The translations under genes were made by a program, and so were the position numbers. Under the pieces are notes generated by a model, which was not told where the DNA came from, did no database searches, and saw nothing but the letters and a program-made list of their open reading frames with translations. A stretch of 5,286 bases of DNA from an uncultured Anaerolineales bacterium (lineage in GTDB: Bacteria > Chloroflexota > Anaerolineae > Anaerolineales > Villigracilaceae), in contig CALFXA010000058.1 in the NCBI GenBank assembly GCA_937928015.1, positions 1 through 5,286 of the forward strand, read 5' to 3'. Position 1 is the stretch's first letter; each line of letters opens with the position of its first letter. Shown here piece by piece: positions 1-4,340 of this stretch.

Positions 1-480
1 CTGAATGGACATGCCCTCGATGTCGCGCAGCAGGAAGACCACACGCAGCTTTTCGGGCAGTTTCAGGATGGCCGCATCCAGGGCGCGCTTCGACTCGGTA
101 GTGAGGAAATCAGCCTCGGGCAGGCAGCACCAGTCGGTCAACTGGACGGGGGTGGGCAGATTCCCCTCCTCGTCCTGGGGCTCCTCGGCGATCTCCACCT
201 GCGGCTTTTGGCGGCGGATCAACATCAGCGCTTCGTTGACCGCGATGCGGTACAGCCAGGTGAGCGGGCTGGAGCGGCCCTCGAAATTTCCCAGCGATTG
301 CAGGGCCTTGAGGAAGGTGTTTTGCAGCACATCCTCGGCGTCCTGCGGATTGCCCAGCATCTTCAGCCCCAACCGATAGATCGGCGAAGAAGCCAGGTCC
401 ACCAGGCGGGCGAACTCGGCGCGGTCTCCCGCTTTGAGGGCCTCCACCGAGATTTCGGTCTGCGTTTCATCCGTCATCAT
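1..480 (-). CDS. ECF-type RNA polymerase sigma factor (sigma-70 family), 3' end beyond window
   Basis: The first 160 residues are visible and the frame is still open at the window edge. ECF proteins are usually 180-200 residues, so roughly 20-40 are missing. Residues about 20-92 match sigma region 2: an NPQDAEDVLQNTFLKAL segment (45-61) followed by SPLTWLYRIAVNEALMLIRR (71-90), the usual core-binding and -10-recognition stretch. A linker with acidic and proline residues (93-125) precedes region 4, which begins near residue 126 and shows LPEKLRVVFLLRDIEGMS (141-158), the start of the -35-binding helix-turn-helix. The start is the first of two adjacent ATG codons (480, then 477), with GAGG 11 bases upstream. 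ECF factors direct RNA polymerase to stress or envelope regulons and are commonly held by an anti-sigma factor encoded just downstream, here outside the window. Family assignment is firm; the target regulon is unknown. Confidence 0.93.
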   Translation of the reverse strand, partial: MMTDETQTEISVEALKAGDRAEFARLVDLASSPIYRLGLKMLGNPQDAEDVLQNTFLKALQSLGNFEGRSSPLTWLYRIAVNEALMLIRRQKPQVEIAEEPQDEEGNLPTPVQLTDWCCLPEADFLTTESKRALDAAILKLPEKLRVVFLLRDIEGMSIQ

Positions 481-517
481 TTAGATACAAACCTCGTAAA
501 AAAGTTACAGCGTGCAA

Positions 518-523
518 AGTATA
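518..523 (-). promoter_or_regulatory. Possible -10 box for the ECF sigma gene
   Basis: On the minus strand this reads TATACT, about 38 bases before the sigma-factor ATG, which suits a -10 element. I could not find a convincing -35 box at 16-18 bases, so the call is weak. No ECF-style GGAAC motif is correctly placed on this strand for autoregulation. Confidence 0.3.
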
Positions 524-634
524 ACCGATAACATTTTTCCCTTTCGGCAGAAAAGGAACGTCCACATGTAAAGAACGCGCGAGACGGGAAAAATTTACGC
601 AGATTGGCATCACGAAAACGGCGGGATTAATGTC

Positions 635-640
635 TATACT
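635..640 (+). promoter_or_regulatory. Possible -10 box for the cNMP-fold/NifU unit
   Basis: The sequence is TATACT, 44 bases before the ATG at 685. The best upstream -35-like hexamer (TTGGCA, 604-609) is 25 bases away, too far for a standard promoter, so the element may be activator-dependent or coincidental. The same TATACTTT octamer occurs on the opposite strand before the divergent sigma gene. Confidence 0.25.
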
Positions 641-646
641 TTTATG

Positions 647-674
647 ATTTTTGATACTACTTGCATTTTTGATA
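647..674 (+). repeat. Direct repeat ATTTTTGATA x2 in the leader of the cNMP-fold gene
   Basis: The 10-mer ATTTTTGATA occurs perfectly at 647-656 and 665-674, an 18-base period. The second copy ends three bases before the GGGGA ribosome-binding region. It could be an operator pair or simply AT-rich leader sequence; no known binding site is recognised. Confidence 0.45.
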
Positions 675-684
675 TGGGGATAAG

Positions 685-1170
685 ATGGGAAAAATGTTGG
701 ACACTTTCACGGACATTCCTCTCTTTCAGGGATTCAGCGAGCGGCAAATGGAGCTGCTCCTGCCTCTCTTCCAGTCGTACGCCTGCCCCGAAGACACGAT
801 GCTCTTCGAGCAGGGCAGCAGGGCTGATTATCTGTACCTGCTCATGCACGGCGCTGTGGAAGTCCGCTACAAGCCCTACGACGGTCCGCCCATCGTGCTG
901 ACCCGCCTCAAGGCGGGCGACGTGGTCGGCTGGTCGGCGGTGATCGGCAGCCCCACCTACACTTCAGCGGCGCGCAGTACCGCCGCCGTGGAGGCCATCC
1001 GCATCCGCGGGCGCGATCTGGAATGGCTGTGCAGGGAACATCCCAACACAGGCTCGGTCATCCTCGACCGGCTGGCCCAGGTGGTCTCCTCCCGTTGGAA
1101 GAATGCCCGCGCGCAGGTCAAGTCCATGCTGCGCGAAGGGGTTGGCAGTTACAAGGCTTCTGGTCTGTAA
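685..1170 (+). CDS. Stand-alone cyclic-nucleotide-binding-fold protein (Crp/Fnr N-terminal domain, no DNA-binding domain)
   Basis: This 161-residue protein matches the sensor half of Crp/Fnr regulators. It opens with IPLFQGFSERQMELLLPLF (11-29), followed by beta-roll strands with FEQGSRADYLYLLMHGAVEV (41-60), a GDVVGWSAVIG turn (78-88) and a C-terminal helix (about 122-150) that would correspond to the dimerisation helix. It ends there, without the winged helix that brings full regulators to about 220 residues. At the phosphate-binding cassette, the glutamate and arginine that hold cAMP in E. coli CRP align with W83 and T93, so classical cAMP binding is doubtful (my hand alignment). The ATG at 685 follows GGGGA at a short distance; the in-frame ATG at 694 is an alternative start. 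The NifU-type gene begins 17 bases after the stop, so the two are probably co-transcribed. Ligand and role are unknown. Confidence 0.85.
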   Translation: MGKMLDTFTDIPLFQGFSERQMELLLPLFQSYACPEDTMLFEQGSRADYLYLLMHGAVEVRYKPYDGPPIVLTRLKAGDVVGWSAVIGSPTYTSAARSTAAVEAIRIRGRDLEWLCREHPNTGSVILDRLAQVVSSRWKNARAQVKSMLREGVGSYKASGL

Positions 1171-1187
1171 TCCCGAAAGGAGTTGAC

Positions 1188-1430
1188 ATGGTGACGCCCA
1201 CGCAAGACCTCGAAGTGCAATTGCGCGGCCTGATCGAAAAACTGGACGCCTACGTGGAGCAATTTCACGGCGGTTCGGTGGAATTCGTGTCCTTCGACGG
1301 CAAAAACCTGGCCGTGAAATTGGGCGGCGCCTGCCTGGGATGCCCGCTCTCCCCCACCACCCTGCACGGATGGGTGGCGGGCACCGTCCATCAATTCTTC
1401 CCTGATGTGGAAGTCGTGCAGGCACAATAA
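1188..1430 (+). CDS. NifU-like C-terminal-domain protein (Fe-S cluster scaffold/carrier)
   Basis: This 80-residue protein consists of one NifU C-terminal (Nfu) domain. It begins with an amphipathic helix (residues 6-25) leading into HGGSVEFVSFDGKNLAVKL (27-45), then GGACLGCPLSPTTL (46-59) with the paired cysteines C49 and C52, and a final helix and strand ending in FPDVEVV (71-77). In this family the CxxC cysteines of two subunits hold a labile [4Fe-4S] cluster for delivery to target proteins. The start is set by AAAGGAG (1176-1182), five bases before ATG 1188; the frame stays open upstream inside the preceding gene, but that is not the start. It lies 17 bases after the cNMP-fold gene and is followed by a hairpin. 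No IscS/IscU or SUF genes are visible, so its clients cannot be inferred. Confidence 0.92.
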   Translation: MVTPTQDLEVQLRGLIEKLDAYVEQFHGGSVEFVSFDGKNLAVKLGGACLGCPLSPTTLHGWVAGTVHQFFPDVEVVQAQ

Positions 1431-1447
1431 AAAATTTACGATCAATT

Positions 1448-1478
1448 AGTCAAGCCACCCTTTACATGTGGCTTGACT
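1448..1478 (+). terminator. Hairpin after the cNMP-fold/NifU unit, probable terminator
   Basis: A perfect 11-bp stem (1448-1458 with 1468-1478; core GTCAAGCCAC / GTGGCTTGAC) surrounds a 9-base loop, 17 bases after the NifU stop. The T run after it is short (TTTGTT), so termination may be partial and allow some read-through into the lipoprotein gene. Confidence 0.6.
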
Positions 1479-1498
1479 TTGTTATGAGGGAAATCCAT

Positions 1499-2074
1499 AT
1501 GAGAAAAAATATCCAGCCGCTTCTCCTCGTTGTATTACTTCTGTTGCTTATTGGTTGTACAACACATACAACCACTTCTCCCTATCCCAACCCTCCTATT
1601 GTCACCGTTTCATCAATACCCGCCTCTGCCTTACCCACTTTGTCCCCAATCGGTAAATCCAGCAAAACAGCAACTCCAACTCCTACTTTTTCACCGCCAA
1701 CAACAGAATATTGGCAAGGTTACCTCGCTGAACTTGAGAATCGGGATGTTTCCAATCATTCGGATGAAGAATTGTTTGATATGCTGATGAGGCAGTGGTT
1801 GGAAAAGTTTAGAATTGGATTGGTACCAGCCGACGCCATCTCAGATTACAGAATCGATGAAATAACGATCATCCAGAGGCCCAAAAAGGAATTTAAAGTC
1901 ATAGCATGGATCAACTTTTCTGTTCAACCTGTCGCTCACTCGGGTGACTGGGCCAGCATAACCGTCCGCCTATCAGACCCAGGTGACCCCTGGAGCCATG
2001 TTGGGGGACATTTCGGCATTTATCAAGATGGAGACTCTCTGAAGCTTAAATTCTTGCCCAGCTGGGGCACATAA
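1499..2074 (+). CDS. Lipoprotein of unknown function with Pro/Thr/Ser-rich linker
   Basis: I do not recognise the family. The 191-residue protein starts with MRKN, a hydrophobic stretch (residues 8-18) and a lipobox ending LLIGC, placing the lipidated cysteine at C20. Residues 21-69 are a low-complexity linker rich in Pro, Thr and Ser. A globular domain follows (about 70-191) with an acidic helix (75-105) and predicted beta strands, including EFKVIAWINFSV (131-142), WASITVRL (151-158) and GDSLKLKFLPSWGT at the end. It should be anchored outside the cytoplasmic membrane. ATG 1499 is chosen because GAGGGA (1486-1491) sits seven bases upstream and the signal peptide begins there; in-frame ATGs at 1466 and 1484 lie within or beside the preceding hairpin. 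Base composition is much AT-richer than the neighbours (about 45% GC in a counted 60-base sample), with correspondingly different codons, suggesting recent acquisition or relaxed constraint. Confidence 0.82.
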   Translation: MRKNIQPLLLVVLLLLLIGCTTHTTTSPYPNPPIVTVSSIPASALPTLSPIGKSSKTATPTPTFSPPTTEYWQGYLAELENRDVSNHSDEELFDMLMRQWLEKFRIGLVPADAISDYRIDEITIIQRPKKEFKVIAWINFSVQPVAHSGDWASITVRLSDPGDPWSHVGGHFGIYQDGDSLKLKFLPSWGT

Positions 2075-2081
2075 ACAAAAA

Positions 2082-2109
2082 GAGCGGGCGCTGAAAACAG
2101 CATCCGCTC
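2082..2109. terminator. Bidirectional rho-independent terminator between convergent genes
   Basis: GAGCGG (2082-2087) pairs with CCGCTC (2104-2109), and GCTG (2090-2093) with CAGC (2098-2101), around an AAAA loop with a small internal mismatch. On the plus strand it follows the lipoprotein stop by 7 bases and is trailed by CTTTATT. On the minus strand it is trailed by TTTTTGTTTA, a strong T run, and would end the membrane-protein operon. Confidence 0.8.
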
Positions 2110-2124
2110 CTTTATTACAGGGTA

Positions 2125-2165
2125 TATCGGCTTCGCCGCAGGTTTCCGATACGTCGTTATACGAC
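2125..2165. other. Two further small inverted repeats downstream of the membrane operon
   Basis: TATCGG (2125-2130) pairs with CCGATA (2146-2151), and immediately next to it GTCGT (2153-2157) pairs with ACGAC (2161-2165) around a 3-base loop. Together with the terminator they place three potential hairpins in the roughly 125-base gap between the convergent genes. Neither has a T tract of its own; they may stabilise the operon's 3' end or be chance. Confidence 0.4.
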
Positions 2166-2199
2166 TACGCAACCGCTGCGGATCCACTCAGCGCAAGAA

Positions 2200-2811
2200 T
2201 TACTTTCTGGTCACGGCCCTGAACACCAGGAAGCCGCCGACCAGGATCAGCGCGGCGGCCCAGATGTAATTGACCCAGTTCATGAGCGAAGCCGTGGTCA
2301 ATACACCCAGCACGCCCAACACCGCGGCGGGATAGTAGGCCCAGCGGTGACCCGCCAGCAACGCCACCAGCACGAAGGTCAGCGCCAGGCCGAGGAAGAA
2401 CACTCCGCCTGTCTCGAAGGCGCCGATACGTTGAGGCGCAACGGTGATGACGGCCAATGTGCTCAACACGCCCGCGGGGATGATCGCCCACCAGCGCGAG
2501 CGGTCCATGATATATACCATCCAAAACGAAAGGGCGATGCCGCCCAGAACGACCATCCCGCTGAAATCACCCAACTGTTTACTGAAGAGGATGATTACAC
2601 CTAGCGCCGCCAGCGTGAAACCAGGGAACACCGCCCACCAGTTTCCGCCAAACAGCAGCGAGAGAAAGGCCACACCCGCAAGCAGAAAAATCGAGCCCCA
2701 GAACACATCAGAGGCATTCTTAAGGGAGCCCATGGTCTGGGCCAGCAGCAAGCCACCGCCCAACAACAGGAGAGCGCCCAGCACAACACGAGGATCGAGC
2801 CGTTTCATCAT
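2200..2811 (-). CDS. Multi-pass membrane protein with three 49-residue tandem repeats, LiaI/LiaF-like N-terminus
   Basis: This 203-residue, almost entirely hydrophobic protein has about eight predicted membrane segments (near 9-25, 37-55, 58-75, 86-102, 107-124, 134-152, 157-174, 179-197). Residues 36-182 hold three units of exactly 49 residues, each two membrane segments with the motif W-A-x-x-P-x-x-x-L-x-x-L-[AG]-V. The prolines are P63, P112 and P161, preceded by NWWAVF, RWWAII and HRWAYY. The first hairpin resembles the LiaI/LiaF membrane region found at the start of the two preceding genes. The start is the first of two ATGs (2811, then 2808), with AAAGGA seven bases upstream; an in-frame ATG at 2832 lies beside a hairpin and has no ribosome-binding site. 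It is the last gene of a three-gene operon, 53 bases after the LiaF-like gene. Function is unknown; a role in envelope sensing with its neighbours is inference. Confidence 0.85.
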   Translation of the reverse strand: MMKRLDPRVVLGALLLLGGGLLLAQTMGSLKNASDVFWGSIFLLAGVAFLSLLFGGNWWAVFPGFTLAALGVIILFSKQLGDFSGMVVLGGIALSFWMVYIMDRSRWWAIIPAGVLSTLAVITVAPQRIGAFETGGVFFLGLALTFVLVALLAGHRWAYYPAAVLGVLGVLTTASLMNWVNYIWAAALILVGGFLVFRAVTRK

Positions 2812-2832
2812 GACAAATTCCTTTCGAGTCAT

Positions 2833-2858
2833 AGAGTGCGGACCGAGGCCCGCACTCT
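2833..2858 (-). other. Intercistronic hairpin between the LiaF-like gene and the repeat membrane protein
   Basis: A perfect 9-bp GC-rich stem (2833-2841 with 2850-2858; AGAGTGCGG / CCGCACTCT) has an 8-base loop and no T tract. It starts just after the LiaF-like stop and ends about 21 bases before the next ATG, leaving that gene's ribosome-binding site free. It could protect or tune the upstream transcript rather than terminate it. Confidence 0.55.
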
Positions 2859-2864
2859 GATAAA

Positions 2865-3656
2865 TCAAGAAACTTTGATATCCGCCGCGCCCGCTTCGAT
2901 CTTGATGTCGATCGCATTCGGAGCGGTCTCGAAATCGGGCGACTGATACCCATCGCCCATGCGCGGGAAGCGGGATGTATCCACGCTCAAAGTAGCGGCT
3001 CCCGTCGATGCGCGGATGCGGGCCGCCACGCCCTCGGGCACGGTCAACTTCAATGAAGCGGCGCCCAGGCTGAAATCCGCGCTCAAGCGGCCTTGGGCAG
3101 GCAGGCGGACGCGCGTGTCGCTGGCGCCCGTCTCCACCTTGAGCGAGGTCAGGCGCAAATCCTTCAGGTCGGCCTCGGTCTTGTTGGCACCCATCTGCAG
3201 GATCAGGTCCATCGGGATTTCAGTGTTCAGGCGCATGTCCCAATCGAAGCGCTCCCAGTTGCCGAAGAAGAAGGGGAAACTCGTCTGCGGCGGGCTCATG
3301 CGGACCTCAAGCCTGCTCCCGTTTAAGCGGGAGTCCTGTTCGAGGCCGCCCGCGAAGGCGCCATCGGCCAGGTTCCCACCCAACACACCGCCGCCGATAC
3401 GCAGCTCGCCTGCGCCATGATTGACGCGCACCGTCGCTTCGCTCGCGCCCTGCAAACTGACGGAGCCCTGCTGATTGTCCAGGCGCGGGCGCAGGAACAC
3501 GCTCAAGACCAGCCAGCCGCCAAAGAGGATCAACACCAGCGGCCAGAAGAACGACATGGGGGAGACACCATTGATGCGCACGCCCATCTCGCCCGCCAGC
3601 ATCAGGCCGCCCAACAGGAGCAATACCACTCCCCAGCCTAACGCCGACCTATTCAT
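2865..3656 (-). CDS. LiaF-like protein: LiaI/LiaF membrane region plus C-terminal beta-rich domain
   Basis: The 263-residue protein starts with two membrane segments (about 7-24 and 35-55; GVVLLLLGGLMLAGEMG, then FFWPLVLILFGGWLVLSVFL), the arrangement of the LiaI-LiaF-like membrane region. Residues 60-263 form a soluble beta-rich domain resembling LiaF C-terminal/'toastrack' (DUF4097-like) modules. Short strands alternate with GA turns: NHGAGELRI (79-87), MGANKTEADL (155-164), TGASDTRVRL (176-185), LGAASLKLTV (197-206), TGAATLSVD (218-226) and EAGAADIKV (254-262). In LiaF systems such domains sense or restrain cell-envelope stress signalling; that role here is inferred. ATG 3656 is preceded by GGAGG at five bases, and this site lies inside the end of the upstream gene, with which it overlaps by eight bases, implying translational coupling. 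No LiaR/LiaS or PspC gene is seen nearby. Confidence 0.82.
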   Translation of the reverse strand: MNRSALGWGVVLLLLGGLMLAGEMGVRINGVSPMSFFWPLVLILFGGWLVLSVFLRPRLDNQQGSVSLQGASEATVRVNHGAGELRIGGGVLGGNLADGAFAGGLEQDSRLNGSRLEVRMSPPQTSFPFFFGNWERFDWDMRLNTEIPMDLILQMGANKTEADLKDLRLTSLKVETGASDTRVRLPAQGRLSADFSLGAASLKLTVPEGVAARIRASTGAATLSVDTSRFPRMGDGYQSPDFETAPNAIDIKIEAGAADIKVS

Positions 3657-4188
3657 TGAAGCCTCCGTTGTTGCGCCGCAGGGAGCGGAACAGACCATTG
3701 CCCAACACCCACAGGCCAAGCAGGATCAACAGAATGGCGGGACCATACTGGCCGAGCAAAGCCCACTTGCCAAACAGGGACGAGAAGACCAACACCAGCA
3801 CCGCGCTGATCACCATCAGGTTGAGTCCACTGCGCAGGTTGCGGCGCGTGTTATCCCCCAACAGGCCCGCCACGATGGAGCCCACCCCCACGAAGCCAGG
3901 GATCAGCAGCCACATGAACCAATCCGAGTAGCTACCGATCTTCTCGAAATAATAGAAGAGTCCGCCGATGCCCGCCACGATCGCGGCAGGGACCGCCATG
4001 CCCGGTGCGCCGAGGATCAGCCCGAGCACGAGCAACCCCGCGCCGATCAACACCAGGTTGAAGGGCCATTCCGAATAACGCGCCACCAGTTCGTGGAAGG
4101 CGGGCAGGCTACGGTCCGCGAAGAACCAAATCCCTGCCAGAACGAGCAGGATGCCCAGTACCAGTTGGGTGCGGCCTTGTCGAGTCAT
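3649..4188 (-). CDS. Multi-pass membrane protein, LiaI/LiaF-like, first gene of the operon
   Basis: This 179-residue protein has about six predicted membrane segments (near 8-24, 43-60, 66-80, 90-110, 122-138, 147-166). It starts with a short basic stretch (MTRQGR) and ends in a polar, basic tail (RSLRRNNGG). The N-terminal LVLGILLVLAGIWFF and the following EWPFNLVLIGAGLLVLGLI resemble the paired membrane segments of LiaI/LiaF proteins and those in both downstream genes. Residues 61-80 (APGMAVPAAIVAGIGGLFYY) loosely echo the repeat unit of the last gene in the operon. ATG 4188 is preceded by AAAGGAG at eight bases, a strong site, and a plausible promoter lies 40 bases upstream. The stop overlaps the LiaF-like start by eight bases. 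Specific function is unknown; an envelope-stress or membrane-homeostasis role is inferred from context only. Confidence 0.85.
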   Translation of the reverse strand: MTRQGRTQLVLGILLVLAGIWFFADRSLPAFHELVARYSEWPFNLVLIGAGLLVLGLILGAPGMAVPAAIVAGIGGLFYYFEKIGSYSDWFMWLLIPGFVGVGSIVAGLLGDNTRRNLRSGLNLMVISAVLVLVFSSLFGKWALLGQYGPAILLILLGLWVLGNGLFRSLRRNNGGFNE

Positions 4189-4227
4189 AGTGCATTCTCC
4201 TTTTTAAGACAATGAGTTCGTACTTCC

Positions 4228-4255
4228 ATGATAGCCGAAAGCGGACGATTTGCAA
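4228..4255 (-). promoter_or_regulatory. Predicted sigma-70 promoter of the three-gene membrane operon
   Basis: On the minus strand, TTGCAA (4250-4255) and TATCAT (4228-4233) are separated by 16 bases, matching four and five of six consensus positions. Transcription would begin near 4220, giving a leader of about 30 bases that contains the AAAGGAG site of the first gene. Confidence 0.55.
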
Positions 4256-4292
4256 CGGCCACTTGACCAGTAGGATATACGCGAAATGGTCG

Positions 4293-4327
4293 GCTTCGTT
4301 GCTGAAAGGACTCTCCAGAAACGAAGC
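4293..4327. other. Imperfect hairpin downstream of the AlkZ-related gene
   Basis: GCTTCGTT (4293-4300) pairs with AACGAAGC (4320-4327). After one mismatch, CTGAAA (4302-4307) pairs with CTCCAG (4313-4318) using wobbles when read on the minus-strand RNA, leaving a 5-base loop. It starts 13 bases after the minus-strand stop at 4341. On that strand no T run follows; on the plus strand TTTTG does. It may define the 3' end of the AlkZ-related mRNA and separate it from the membrane operon. Confidence 0.45.
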
Positions 4328-4340
4328 TTTTGATGCCCGA

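Noticed and set aside
555..580. A GGAAC motif on the plus strand as an ECF-dependent promoter for the cNMP-fold gene
   Set aside because: No convincing ECF -10 (CGTC-like) lies at 16-17 bases, the leader would be about 100 bases, and GGAAC is too short to be significant by itself.
964..1425. A minus-strand frame across the cNMP-fold and NifU genes
   Set aside because: It covers two genes with clear domain matches and good ribosome-binding sites on the plus strand; the translation is Arg/Pro-rich shadow sequence.
562..1471. The 12-mer CTTTACATGTGG, present on the minus strand at 562-573 and on the plus strand at 1460-1471
   Set aside because: One 12-base match between strands is expected by chance in a window of this size, and the second copy is part of a hairpin with its own explanation.
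1466..1498. Upstream ATG starts for the lipoprotein (1466, 1484)
   Set aside because: ATG 1466 lies inside the terminator hairpin, and either start would put extra residues ahead of a typical lipoprotein signal peptide. ATG 1499 has a well-spaced GAGGGA.
2812..2868. Longer N-terminus for the repeat membrane protein (starts at 2868 or 2832)
   Set aside because: ATG 2868 lies at the end of the preceding gene and 2832 lies beside a hairpin; neither has a ribosome-binding site, whereas AAAGGA precedes 2811 at seven bases.
2820..4190. Shared ATGACTCGA at the start of the first operon gene and just upstream of the third
   Set aside because: The match is about nine bases with only slight extension. 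It could be a relic of gene duplication, but it is too short to separate from chance.
3475..4215. A 246-residue plus-strand open frame rich in Gln, His and Arg, opposite the membrane operon
   Set aside because: It is the antisense of two well-supported membrane-protein genes. Its composition is what a Leu/Val/Gly-rich gene gives on the reverse strand, and it has no recognisable domain.
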